This document shows positions 21,693-33,236 of a stretch of 64,000 nt of DNA, piece after piece; position 1 is the stretch's first letter, and each line of letters opens with the position of its first letter. Location of the stretch: the NCBI GenBank assembly GCA_023512835.1, contig CM042091.1:24755506-24819505 (forward strand), read 5' to 3'. The position numbers and the translations under genes were made by a program. The notes under the pieces were generated by a model. That model did not search any database. It was given only the letters and a program-made list of their open reading frames with translations, and was not told the DNA's origin. Source of the stretch: Taxillus chinensis (taxonomy: Eukaryota > Streptophyta > Magnoliopsida > Santalales > Loranthaceae).

Positions 21693-24467
21693 ATGGCATT
21701 TTCCACTCTCTACGGCGTTGTTCCTGGCCATCTTGTCGATTGGACTGGCATTTCCGACCCTCCTGTCTGGCTCGAGGAGGTTCGCTCCTTGTTAGCCTCC
21801 AATGGTCTTCTCGACTTCATCTCTGCTCCTGTAAATCTTCTCATCTCCAATGTCAGAACCTTCTATGAGCACTTTGAATCCCATGACCACTCGATTGTCT
21901 CTGGTATCCGAGGAAAACCCATCAAGATCACTCCTCAAGTGATTTGTGACGCCTTCAATCTCCCCAGCAGCAGTGATTTCCGGCCGAGCGTTTCCTCCAT
22001 GGCTACTGCCATGGGATGTCCCTCTAAAGTGAAGGAATACAAGCTGAAGTCTTTTCAAGGCCCCTACCGCTGTATGGCCACCATACTCAGTCGATGCTTA
22101 CTGGCTCGCTCTACGGCGCTTGACTCAGTCCCGTACAATTTGCTCCTAGCGATGTACGTGGTCTTTGAGTAGTTGCCTCTTGACTGGGGTGATTTTTTGT
22201 TTCGGATTATGCGGAATGGCAAAAGGAACTCGTCTTTCGGACGAATCCTCTCCCACCTCTTCAGACATCTGCGTCCCGAGCACTTCCAGGACCAATTGAC
22301 GATACCCTTCCCGCAGAATTTTTATTTTCATCATCTCACCTCCGATGGGACGCTTACTGTTTGTCATCCTCCTGTCTCCCGTGCACTCGTTGTTGTCTCG
22401 AAACATCATGGTAGTTCCGTTGGTGACCCCGCCCCCAGCTCGGGTCACGAGGTTAGCTCAGCTCCTCGGTCTTCACACATCCGGTCTGTTGCCGCTCCGG
22501 CACGCTCCCGCAGTTCGCAGCACAGTATTCGTGATGTTGCAGGGCCCTCTCAGCCGTTTCCTCAGGACACTGTTTCTTCAGCCCCTCCTGCTAATGCCCC
22601 TGTTGATATCTCTCCTGCTGCTGCTGCCGATGCTGCTGCTGGTGATCCTGCATCCACCTCTCCTGTGAGTGTTGCAGTTGCTGCTGTCATTGCTGACATA
22701 CCTACCTCTTCTCCAGCTGCCTCTCCAGCACGCCCTGTTGACCCTCACGACTACCGCGACCATCTTCCCACCGATATTCTGACTGACTGCTGGCTCCGGT
22801 TTAGTCTCGCTCACACTGCAGACATCTCTGAATCTGCTCTCCGGGTGCATTACACTAAACAATCTCAAACCCCTCAAGCTATGATTCTTTGGAACACTGA
22901 ACACAGCTTTCTCACGCCGTCTCTGCTTCAAGTCGCACCTCCAACTGCTGCTGCCCCTTTCGGACCTGCTCATGACGGACAAACTCCTCTCCCTGCTGAG
23001 GCTGGTCCCACCTCTCTTGCGGAGATTCCTCTCATTGACCTCTCTGGTCAGAGTGGCTCCGCTACACCTGCTGCTGCTGGTCCCTCCTCCTTCTCTCCAC
23101 CTGCTGACTCTTCCGCACTGTGCACTCCTGCCCCTCTACATACGAGGGAGTCCTCCAAGGCTCCTGCCTCTGGCTATAGACACCCCTCATTTGCCACGAT
23201 CTTATCTGAAGCCGCGGTCTCCGCTCAGCTGGATCGTATTGCGGGGGACAATCATTCACGGGCCCAGGTCATTGCTGACAAAGTTGATGACATTAGGACC
23301 CAGATCCTTTCCGCTCTCTTCAACTCCTCTCTCTCCCTGGATCGGAAGCTGGACCTTATTGCCCAATCTCTTTCGGGCCTCTCCACCTCGGTCTGGGATC
23401 TGACTCAAGTTATGGGTTATCCCTCTTGCCCTCCACGCCGATCTGCCAAACCGGGGGAGAATGTCTCATCTGATCCAGCTCCCTCCACTATTGCTCCTGA
23501 CACTACTGATGTTCCCAGCCGAAGCCAAAGATCTGCACCCAGCCTTCCTCCGGGTCTCCCGGTTCCCAGACGCAACCGCTTCTCTGGACCGTCTAGTGCT
23601 GCTCCTGCTCCTTCTGACCGTCCCAGCTCTTCCACTGCAGGTCCCTCCTCTTCTGATCAGGCTCCGCAAGTCACGTTTCTCCCATCTTATGCTGAATTCG
23701 ATCCATATGATTCAGATGGGCGTGTACTTGTAGCCATGCTAGCATATGCGAGTGCTGCTCCCTCTACCCCAAAAAGGTGTTTGTCATCTCTATCCCCTTT
23801 CTCCCCTGAAGACATAAGCACCCTACTGTCGGAGAAAGGACAGTTCTCTACTGAGGATATTGACAACTTCACCTTGGCGGTAAAGGAAGAGATGAGGTTG
23901 TTTCTTACCTTGTATCAAGACGAGCATATGTTTGAAATCCTACCTTGCTGGCTTGATCACTACCTTCCTGAAGTAGACTTCATTCTGACCCTCATAAATG
24001 GAACAACTGAGAACAGCAAGCCATGGAAAAATCTTACAATTGTTTTCATTCCATACAGGATCAGCACTCCTCATCACATGCTCGTGGTCTTCTCTATTAA
24101 GGACAGGAGAGTTGTTCTGCACGACTCCCATCAGGTTATGGGACACCAGATGAGAAGAAGCCAATTCGGACCATTGCTTCGGACTCTATCAGAGGCTGTT
24201 AGACAGAGTGCACTTTTCGAATCAATTGGCCAACTTCCTCTGCTTCCCAATGCTCTCCTCAATTTGTCAATTCTGAGCAAAAAGGACGTTCCCCAACAAC
24301 CTGACGGAGAAAGCTGTGGAGCCTATGTCTGTTACTTTATTAGGCGCCTTTTGAAGTATGATCCCAACTGGAATTACTTTTTCTTGTGCACTATAGAACA
24401 GTCTAAGCAGCTAAGGGAGCAGGCAGTAACTAAAATCTTCCAGTACAGTAAGCCTTACAATTCTTAG
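21693..24467 (+). pseudogene. Extra gene of Copia A: PTPD-like N-terminus plus Ulp1-type (C48) cysteine peptidase
   Basis: A single reading frame of 924 codons broken only by TAG at 22170-22172. Residues about 1-230 (VPGHLVDW..., FYEHF, GKPIKITPQVICDAFNLP, FRIMRNGKR) resemble the N-terminal domain of plant transposon-associated proteins and match D at 46339-47030. Residues about 240-700 are Ala/Ser/Pro-rich with a helical stretch (about 510-570). The C-terminus is a Ulp1-like domain: His795 (PHHMLVVF), Asp811 (LHDSH), Gln869 and Cys875 (QQPDGESCGAYVC), with the family spacing of 16 and 6. Ulp1 enzymes remove SUMO or process SUMO precursors; the substrate here is unknown. It lies where SIRE-type elements have an env-like ORF. 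No signal peptide or membrane segment is seen. Confidence 0.8.
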
Positions 24468-24609
24468 TATAACTTTTGTACTAAGGCTTACTTTGTATTA
24501 TTGTTGCTGATATAGTGGAAATTTCTTTTATTTATCCTTATCTCTGTATATCTTGCTGCCTAACTGGATTAGATTACAAAGGGTCTGGCACATCCATATT
24601 GGGGGAGAT
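24468..24609 (+). other. Copia A 3' UTR and polypurine tract
   Basis: Short AT-rich region after the extra gene, ending with PPT GGGGGAGAT at 24601-24609, immediately before the 3' LTR. Confidence 0.85.
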
Positions 24610-25928
24610 TGTTGGATCAAACCTAGAATTTGGATGATGCGGATCAAACCTAATGTAATTTGATTTTAGTTGTTTCATGTTCAATTTAATTCTGTGCAGA
24701 AGATTAAATTGTTATCCAGACCTACTCTTGTAAGAGCAAAGCAAAGGACAGGATACATAATCCTGATCCGGGACATCATGAGAGTCGTCTAACACTTGGT
24801 AAATAACCAAGTCTTCATCTGGAGTTAGGACTTTCTCGTACGAACTAATCACCTGTCAAAAGGACTAAGGATTCCGCACTCTTATTGTTCATTGGACTAA
24901 GTCATTTTATGCAGAATGAGAATCCGAGTCTACGCCTCGTACGGAGTAAGAGAGATTTGTTGCAGAGAAAGAATTAAGTCCTTCGCTCAAGCTGTCTAAG
25001 GAAAAGAAGATTCGGAATAAGGAATCCGAGTCTTTCATTGGAGCGAAGTAAGAACAACGGATGCGGAGTAAGGACATCTGATGCGGAATAAGAAATCTGA
25101 ATCATTACTCAAGCAGAGTAAGGAACTCTCGCGGAGTAAGGAAGCGTTGATGCGGAATAAGGATTCCGTATATCTACATCATGCAGAGTAAGGAAGCGCT
25201 GACACGGGATAAGGATTTCAGGACTTCATGTATACGGAGTAAGCAACAACTAATATGGAGTAAGGATCCAAACCTCATTGATACGGAGTAAGGAAAGCTA
25301 CACCGGATTAAAAGGACGCTACTTCAACTTATCAATACCGCATTTATGATATCAGCTCGCTGTGTTCCGATGTAAGACAAACTCATTGAAGATCTAAACT
25401 ATCTTACACGTGGACCACTCAGAGATGTGGATGTAGTCCCAAATGTAGTTGGAAGCGAGCGAAGTTATTTAATTTACTTATGCTTCCAATATTTCGAGCT
25501 CTACATCCGAAGCAGTTATAGCAGAAGCATTTTCCGAGAAGAACTCAATGTCTACACAGCGCTCAGAAAACAGAGTTCCAAGATAGATTCCTAGGATGTC
25601 TATATATATATCTATAGTGTTGTACAAAAAAGGTATGCGTACACATACAAAGGAAAACTAATACGCGCGTGAGCAAAGTAATTGTACAAGAGCTTATAGA
25701 GATTATTAACGCCAGTGTGTGTGATTGTAAAACCGAGTGCTAGTGTAATCAGCTAACTACTGCTTATTTTGTTGTAATTATCATTTGATAATAAAGCAAA
25801 ATACTTTCACTATCTGGTTATCTTCCGCACTGATTTTATGTCCTTTAACTAGATTGTGTTACACCTGTGAGAAAAGAGTTTTTGATTTAAGCCTATTCAC
25901 CCCCCCTCTAGGCAAATAGGGACCAACA
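24610..25928 (+). mobile_element. Copia A 3' LTR (complete)
   Basis: 1319 bp, begins TGTTGGATCAAACC and ends GGGACCAACA. The U3 half contains degenerate repeats (next entry). The last ~360 bp equal the 5' LTR remnant. Confidence 0.9.
24941..25297 (+). repeat. Degenerate CGGAGTAAGGA repeats in Copia A LTR
   Basis: About a dozen copies of an 8-11 bp motif (CGGAGTAAGGA, CGGAATAAGGA) at irregular 20-45 bp spacing, all in one direction. It lies in U3, where enhancers sit. No known factor is assigned. Confidence 0.75.
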
Positions 25929-27299
25929 CATACATTTATTTATTTATATTTTTTTTCTCTAGTAGGTCACTCACCACGTCCATTTCAAAATGGTAACACA
26001 AACGACCTTCTAAGCCTCACCTAACAGAAAACTGTGGCTCAAGAGTCCTCTCAACGAGAATACCCCTCTATCACAAATGTCTTAATTAAATTGCTAGAAA
26101 CTCAGCAATGAAAGGTTCACCCATCCACACCTAAGCCAATACGAGACTCAACCGATCAATATCTTTAAAGGAGCATGATACCACTAATAAAACAGAAATC
26201 TTAACACACGAGAGTTGAAATCGTACCCTTGGCTAAGGAAAGTTTTGCCACGCTCTCCTACTAGCCTCACTAGGTAATCCTCGGCCCCATGCCTTTCTCG
26301 CCGAGCTAGTCCTCCAGCACCATGCCTTGCTTTACCAAAACAGACTGTCTGGAGATGTCGTACCTTTCCACAGATGCGGCACTGGTATTGCTTCCTGCTA
26401 CACCCTCTTTTCCAATGTCCCGGTTGTCCACAGCAAGAACAACCCTTTAAGCAACTGGTCTCAAATTGATTTGTTGGGGGATTGACCCCTGTCTCGAAAC
26501 TTGTGGCCATCTTTTGATTGCCCCACTCTGCCTCTTGGGGTCCTTTCTGTTGATCAGGACAACAATGCTTCAATTGATCTTCATCCGAGGTCCTCCAAAT
26601 GATGTGGGTTGACCGCCCTCGATGTGCCTCGCTCTTAATCAGTTATCGAATCTCATCCCTCAATTTTGGAATAATCAGGGTTAAAATGCCAATCTCTGCC
26701 ATGTGAAGATCATTACTTACAACCTGCTGCTCTGCCACTTGCCCAGCCTGGGTGGCGGGCTCTTCTGTCGTACGGGTCATAATTTTTCAGAGGCTGGGTA
26801 CACGAGGAGGTAGCGCTCTAGGTTAACACTCAACGCTCTTAATACCATTACCGACTAGGCATTTGGAGCTATAACTAATCTCAAAACACACATTATCACC
26901 ACACAGATTCCCAGATTCATATTTCACAAACTATACAAGTTCACACCTTCACAATGCACATATCATTTATACTCAAGTGAATATCTCATCGTTTTGAACA
27001 CCACATTGCTTATTCTACACAATACCATACAAAGGCAAACACTTAAGCATTCACACATCTCACCTAGCCATTTTCAGAATATCAACAGTATTATCTCTAT
27101 GGAGTTCGTTCACATTGCACAAGTCCACTAGTACACAAATTCCATACCACACATTCTTTTCTTTATAGTCATCCTTAAGTTGTCACAATATATCAGAGTT
27201 GCACAATTTTTTTTATTTAAAATATTCCCACAGTTATCCATACATTCATACCTAAACAACAAATGCACCTAGTGCCCTAATGCCAATGTATGCAAATCC
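25929..27299 (-). mobile_element. G1 interior between Copia A and Copia D
   Basis: Minus-strand G1 sequence matching Gypsy E 52530-53880. It contains the mini-gag described next. The remainder is AT-rich with no gene. Its right edge (TGCCAATGTATGCAAATCC) is the Copia D target site. Confidence 0.75.
26184..26780 (-). pseudogene. G1 mini-gag with two CCHC zinc knuckles
   Basis: The open segment 26184-26573 encodes two knuckles, CSCCGQPGHWKRGC and CRICGKVRHLQTVC, the second lacking the Gly before His. Upstream, in broken frames to about 26780, lie short matches to the same region of E (TTEE-ATQ-GQV; IIPK-RDEIRQLI). The capsid domain normally between these parts is absent. Knuckles bind nucleic acid, so a small RNA-binding protein is possible, but frame breaks make it unlikely that this copy works. 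Confidence 0.65.
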
Positions 27300-29269
27300 T
27301 GTTGGAAATATAGGATTTGATGAAGCTGCCACAAATAGTCTAAGTCCGGAGACTCGAAGAACTGACGGTCGTAAGGTCGGAGAGTTGAAGTTCGTAGAAG
27401 TGAAACTGTCATAGGACGTATTGGCAAGAGACTCGTAGACTCGCAGAGTTTGGAGACTCAAGGCGAAATAGTGACAGAACATTGCGACTCGTAGATCCAG
27501 GGTCGAAGGTCGTAGAGTCATGGTACGGAAAAGAAAGTGTTACTGTAAGCATCAATGAAGTTCGGAGACTCGTAGAGTCAAAGCAGTGTTAAGAACAGTA
27601 ACCAATGCTAAATGACTCGTAGACTTGTAGACTCGGAGAGTCCCCACAAACACTTCAACTAACAAATCTTTCAATTGCCACTTAACTCGAAGACTCGTAG
27701 AGTCGTAGTTTTGAAACCTTCGAACACTGTTAAGAAAACAGGACTCGCAGACTCGTAAATCGGAAGTCATAAAGTCAAAGCCGTTGAACACGGTTAAAAA
27801 AACTGGACTCGTAGACTCGTAGGTTGAAGGTCGAAGAATCGACGCTGTAAAGACTAGCAAACAAATGAAACTGTAACTCAAGAGTCCTAGAGTCGTAGAC
27901 TCGTAGACTCAAGGGACACAGTCACTATAGAGAAATTGCCATACTTCCAGACTCGAAGATCGATGGCAGAGAGTTGGAGCTAAAGGGTCGTAGCTATAAA
28001 GGAACTCAGTTTATGAACCTCTGTGAAAGACTAAGGAAGAAAAGCTAAGTTGAAGACTAGTAGAGTCGAAGATTTTCAGACCACCTAGTCAAATATAGTA
28101 CACTGAGAGACCCGAAGGTCGTAGACCCGTAGAGCTAGAGTCTTAGACTCGTAGCTCCAATAACAGGTAGATCAGCTGTAATCGAAGAAGTCACTCTAAG
28201 CGCTATTCGAAGAGTCGCAAACTCGTAGAGTCGTAGACACGCAGAGTCGTAGACTTTAGTTAACAGAGTGACACTAAAAGGCTAATCCAACTTAACCTCC
28301 AGCCTCGAAGACTCGAAGATGTGAGTCGTAGACTCGCAGAAACACCATAAAGCCTGAAGCAAGACTTCACAACTTTCTACAGGTGCTAGCTGAAATCTTC
28401 GAGTCTTCGAACCTACGAAGCATCCACCTCCGAGGCAAACTTACAACCCTAAACACAGCCACTTAGCGATATTGTCGGCTAGGGTTTGTACAGTAAGCCT
28501 ACGCCATCCCGAGCAGTTGAGCGCATTTAATGATGCATTAATTGCTGCCAACTACCATCCACAGATGAACGGCCAAGATCGACTGCATGCCAAAAATGCA
28601 GTATGGGCATCTGATCTGTAAATTAGAGTAGATCAACCCATCCCCTGACATTCCACATTTTCAGTGGCGGGAAGTCAGTCTGTCGGGATGGACATCATGG
28701 CGCACGAGCACTTTAATCTTAAAGATATATCTCTCACACACTTAACGACAAAATTATGAGTTTAATCTCTCTCTCAAAAGAAGGAAACACACAATACACA
28801 AGAAAATGGCTCTGACACACTTGATATAAACAATCCTTTACAGAACCAAAAAAAAGAGAGTTCCAACAACGAAAGAGTAAGACTTTGAGAGAAAAATATA
28901 AGAAGTGTTGTGCGCCGCGTTGAACCAAGAACAAGAGTAATCCATCTGATTATTCAAGAACCTCTTGTTCACCAAAGATCTAGCACTTCTATTAAGTCTA
29001 ATCTCTGTGTTGTTTTCCACATGTCGATCTATCATAAACCATCACTTTCACAACTGAGATCTGTTGGGAAACGAGCATTTACTCTTATCTCAGTTTTGTC
29101 TGATAGTTCATCATCACTCATGTTATCGCTCACAATACTACTGTCGTCTTCTCCATAAATACTTCCATCATAGTCATCTGTAGAGGAATCCAAAACCAAC
29201 TAACAGTCTAGCTTCCGCACGCAATGAAAGTTTATTCACCCCCCCTCTAGACTCACTTTGGGACCTACA
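27300..29269 (+). mobile_element. Copia D 5' LTR
   Basis: 1970 bp, TG...CA. The 3' copy is 2004 bp, longer partly through a tandem duplication near 58235-58280. The U3 half is filled with GACTC/GAGTC motifs. Confidence 0.92.
27340..28350 (+). repeat. GACTC/GAGTC repeat field in Copia D LTR
   Basis: Dozens of short units such as GACTCGTAGAGTCGTAGA, in which GACTC and its complement GAGTC alternate, so most of the 1 kb can pair with itself. The same field is in the 3' LTR (57460-58480) and in F. Confidence 0.8.
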
Positions 29270-29271
29270 AT

Positions 29272-29283
29272 TGGTATCAGAGC
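29272..29283 (+). other. Primer-binding site of Copia D
   Basis: TGGTATCAGAGC two bases after the LTR end; initiator tRNA-Met type. Confidence 0.92.
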
Positions 29284-29320
29284 AGATTCTACTACTCTGT
29301 GGAGATCCCTACTAGCTGAC

Positions 29321-30801
29321 ATGGATTCTAGCAGTGCAGCTCTAGCTCCCGAGCCAGCTCCAGTTCCTGTTGAGGAAGTTGAAGCAAGTCGTGTTCCAGA
29401 GGAAGGAGTGACGGGAGACCAGGAGCAGGAAGAACCGAGTACCAGCAGCAACAAGAAAGAACAAGAAGACTTCTATGATGTTCTACCTAGCTCATCCTCC
29501 CAAGTACCTATGTGCACACCTGCGCGTTTTCAAAATGGAAAGCAAGGATGAAAGCTCACCTAGACATGCTCGACACTTATCTCTGGGAAACAATAAAGAA
29601 CAGACCTTTCACACCAAAGAGTATGCAAAGAGGTCAACTAATGACGAAAGATCCAGATAGTTGGTCTAAGGTGGAGCAGAGGAAAGTAAAGCTCGGCTTC
29701 AAGGCAAAAGCCATAGTTTTCTCTGCACTCGATGATGACATGTTCACAGATGTGCAAGATCTTGAGACTGCTAAAGAGGTATGGGACAAGCTCTGTCTCA
29801 TATACGAAGGAGATGAGCAAATACAGGACAACAAGATCTCCATGCTCAAATAAGAGTATGAAGCCTTCAGATGTGAACTGAAGGAGTCATTGGACAGTAT
29901 CTACAAATGGTTCACAGGTCTGATTCAACGGATGAAGACGTATAACGTTGAGATCTCTCAAAAGGACAAAAATGACAAATTTTTGAGATCTCTACCCTTG
30001 AGGCTGGCGATAAAGACATCAGCCATCGTCAGTGAAGGAATGGAAGACTTGTGCCTTGGAAGCACTATATGGGGACCTCAAGACGTTTGAGATGCAAAAA
30101 GAAGAGCTTGAGGCATTTGAGAATCCTTCCAAGAAAAAGGAGAAGTCTATTGCTTTTAAGAGCGCCTCTTGAACCACGGGAACCATCTTTAGAAGAGGAA
30201 GAAGATGAAGCTGATACACTTGGCTCAGATAGTGCTTCAGATGAAGAAGTGGCATTTCTGATCAAGAAACTGCTAAAGAGAAGGGGGAACTACAAAACGA
30301 AAGCAAGGCTGGCTTCCTCGTCTTTCTCTAAGGGAAAAGATAAGGACAAGTTGCCATGCTATTATTGCAACAAGCCCGGCCATTTCGCTACTGACTGTTA
30401 TAAGCTGAAGAGGGAGAAAAGGAGGCAGCTGAGTAGAAGAAGAAGACCAAAGGCTCCTCAAGCAGAAAGGATGACAAGAGGAAGAAGGCTCTTGCCACTA
30501 ACAAGTTTAATAGTGAAACTGAGGAGGAAGAAGAATCGTCAGATGAGGAGAAGAAGGAAAAAGGTCTCATCTGCTTCATGGCTGACCATTCACCTCCCCT
30601 CAAGGTAAGAACTTATGAACAGCTCTATATTGAATATGAAGATACCTATAGAGCTCTTAAAGAAATGGTTGAACAATTTCTTCCCATGAAAGCTGACAAA
30701 GAAAGATACTATTCTAAACTGGAACGGCTTTCATGCGAATATAGAGACTTTATAGATGATTATGAAAGAACAAAGAGAAGATTAAGAGCTGAAGTGAGTG
30801 A
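29321..30801 (+). pseudogene. gag: Copia D gag, N-terminal part (to the Gypsy C insertion)
   Basis: Starts MDSSSAAL at 29321. UBN2-type gag core across 29530-30090 (KARMKAHLDMLD, FTDVQDLETAKEVWDKL, SIYKWFTGLI), acidic region, CCHC knuckle (CYYCNKPGHFATDC near 30357), a second acidic patch, then a long coiled-coil (about 30600-30800). Broken by a frameshift near 29530, a TAA at 29851-29853 (CAA in frame context) and further shifts in 30060-30580. The coiled coil runs into the AGTGA target site of Gypsy C and continues in frame at 40094. Confidence 0.88.
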
Positions 30802-32530
30802 TGTAAGGACCCATACCTTGAGTTAGTCAGTTTTGCCTCCTGAGTAGAGTTTTTCTAGATTTTGACCTAGTAAATGGACTCCAATGAATTCACGTGCAAA
30901 AGGAAAGATGCTTAGAATGGTGTCCTCTATCTACCACAGAAGTTTCAGGCCAAATGGACATGTATGTGAGGTGCACGTGATATGGGTCCAATTCACGTGC
31001 AAGTGTGGTTGACTTCTAAATGATGCAAGGAGGCTAGGGGTGAAGTTTGAGAGCATTTGGAGTCCATATGGAGGTACACGTGAATTGGGGAATTCACGTG
31101 CAAATTGGCGTGCAGGCATATTTTTGCATGGTTCCCTTGGTTTTGACATTCTAAGGAACTTTCTCCAAAGGACCATGTTGAAATTCTGAGTATTTTGGCC
31201 TATATGGGTGCGGAAAGGTGCTAACTTGTGTGATCAAAACTACGTCGTTTTGATCTTGGGATTCACTTAATCAAAACTATGTCGTTTTGATGTTGGGTTG
31301 GCTATATAAGGAGGAGAAGCCCTCTGTTTTAGGTTTAGGGTTCTCTTCGATTCTTTGCGGCCATCGTAGAGAGAGAGAGCTAGAGAGAGAGAAGGAAGGG
31401 GAGTTCTTGGTTCGTTGCCGGGCCGGACCATCTTGCGTGGGGAGGACGGCATTTAGTGCGGGAGCAGGGAAGATCTGTTTTAAGGTAGGGATTCTGTTCT
31501 TCCTAAGTCCTCCTCTGTCCTAGGGTCCTAGGGCGGAATATGAGTTATATCTGTTATATTATTTATATGTAAATTCATATAGGTGTGACCTCCTATATGA
31601 ATGTTGGCCTTCAATGGCGTTTTGGTGTGATTTTGGAGGTTGGGTGGTTAGTGCATGTTAAGTGTTTGATAAAATGCCGGTGTGGATATGCCTGTATGAA
31701 TATGCCTGTGTGTATGCTCGAACGTGTTTGAAATAATGCCTGTGAGGCTATGCATATTATGTGTTTGGAATAATAGTTGTGTGGCGGGGTTTGTGAGCTT
31801 GTGAATATATGCATGCTAAGTGTTCGACGTTATTCCCGTGTGACTAAGCATATTAAGTGTTTGATGTTATGCCTGTATGGCCTTGTGTCTTTGCGTGTTT
31901 GCTTGTACACCCGGTGGCCGTGGAAGCCCGGGATTTTGTGGAACCCGGTGGTCGTGGAAGCCCGGGACTGTTTTTGTGGAACCCGGTGTTGTGGAAGCCC
32001 GGGACTGTTCTTGAAACCCGGTGGTCGTGGAAGCCCGGGAGTGTTTATGTACCAGCCCATGTATGATTGTGTTTCTTGTTATAGCCCTGTAACTATATCT
32101 GGTGGAATAATTGTATCACGACACAGCACTTGTACACAAGTCATGTAGATAATAGGTGCATGGGATGGGTTGGGGAGACATGATCCCCTGCGAGCCGTGG
32201 TTGCTCACCCCTCCTACCATGTTGTTTTCTTTACAGGAACCTACAGGCGTTAGGTGGGACCCCAAGGTGGAAGACCTTATTTACTTTCTTGTTTATGTTT
32301 TTTTTTTAGGGAACTGATGTAACCCCAATGGGGATGGATTGAAAAGAGGACTTTGTAATAAAGACTGATTTGGTTTGTGGACTGCTTTGATGGATTTTAC
32401 TTTTCTTGAATGTGTTGTGAAAGTTTAAAATATTCAGTTCTTGGTTTGTAACCTAACCCCTTTGCCCTCCGTGTGGGTAAATGGGGAGTCACGTACCGGT
32501 TTCCTCGGGTTGGAAATCCGGGGCGTGACA
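30802..32530 (+). mobile_element. Gypsy C 5' LTR
   Basis: 1729 bp, begins TGTAAGGACCC, ends GGGGCGTGACA. G-box cluster (30890-31105), two palindromes and a TATA box (near 31303), and a telo-box leader as in Gypsy B. Confidence 0.92.
31909..32041 (+). repeat. Tandem array in Gypsy C LTR
   Basis: Four units of about 35 bp with ACCCGGTGG-CGTGGAAGCCCGGGA. The 3' LTR has the same array at about 39464-39600. Confidence 0.8.
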
Positions 32531-32533
32531 ATA

Positions 32534-32822
32534 TGGTATCAGAGCCAGACCCGGAGCGGTGTGCCATGGTCCCACGGGGACGTGGGCCTCCTAAGGGGGG
32601 TGGATTGTAACGACCCATGAGTGGGTGTTAGTCCCACATTGCTTGGTGAGGAGAACAAAGTCCGCCTTATAGGAGGGGACGGATACCTCACCTCACAGGG
32701 ACGCGTTTTGGGCGAGGTCCAAAGACAAAACCGTGCGGAGCAGGCCATGAGGGCGAGGCCCAAGACTGGTTAGCCAAAGCGGACAAAATTCTTGTGACGG
32801 GTATGGGCTGGGCTATCTCGGA
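32534..32822 (+). mobile_element. TRIM-like unit lying between two PBS copies
   Basis: TGGTATCAGAGC occurs at 32534-32545 and again at 32823-32834; only the second leads into the normal Gypsy leader. The 289 bp unit reads PBS, a short spacer, a PPT (AAGGGGGGTGGAT, 32593-32605), then a ~217 bp LTR-like block starting TGTAACGACCC and containing GTTAGTCCCACATTGCTTGG, a phrase known from plant TRIM elements. So it is one TRIM genome opened at its PBS. No flanking 5 bp duplication is seen. Gypsy B, E and G1 lack it. Confidence 0.65.
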
Positions 32823-33236
32823 TGGTATCAGAGCATGGTCTAGTTGGCCTAGGGTAGTGGGCGGACTTGGTTATCTTGAGTCCTTTGGAGGAGCCTGGAG
32901 GGACATGCCTGATCAACATGGTCCTCTTTGAGCCTCCAAGGTGTACTTAGGGTAGTCCTGTCTTGTGGTAGGATTTGCATGCATTGGCATTAGGGCACTA
33001 GTTGCATTTGCTGTGAATGTATGCTAAAGCTGTGGATAAGATCACATGATTAAGTGAAATGTGCAACTCGATTTGTTTGGCAATGTGTCTTGGACTGTGA
33101 ACTGTGAAATGTGATTGATGCAATGTATGTGTGTGATGTCATGTGTTGGTGAAATTGATCAGTGGGGTAGAGGTAGTGACGCGATAGATTATAAAAATTT
33201 GTTTTGACGTTGTGCTTCTTACTTCGTGTAGTAAGA

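Larger units (their letters stand above)
5906..25928 (+). mobile_element. Copia A: SIRE-like Copia element with an extra Ulp1-type gene
   Basis: Order: truncated 5' LTR, PBS, gag, integrase, RT, RNase H, long spacer split by Gypsy B, extra PTPD/Ulp1-like gene, PPT, complete 3' LTR. The long gag with a coiled region and two separate zinc knuckles, and a long post-pol region, recall the SIRE/Maximus lineage of Copia; that placement is tentative. The element sits in G1. No target-site duplication can be read because the 5' LTR start and about 300 bp of G1 (by comparison with E 52225-52530) are missing. Protease and the N-terminal half of integrase are deleted, so it is defective. Confidence 0.8.

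Noticed and set aside
21693..24467. Reading the extra Copia A gene as a host SUMO-protease gene
   Set aside because: It is uninterrupted by introns, lies between pol and the PPT/LTR of Copia A, and has a counterpart in the same place in Copia D.
32606..32822. tRNA or 5S-derived (Cassandra-type) sequence in the TRIM-like LTR
   Set aside because: I see no 5S rRNA box A/C arrangement or tRNA cloverleaf in it.
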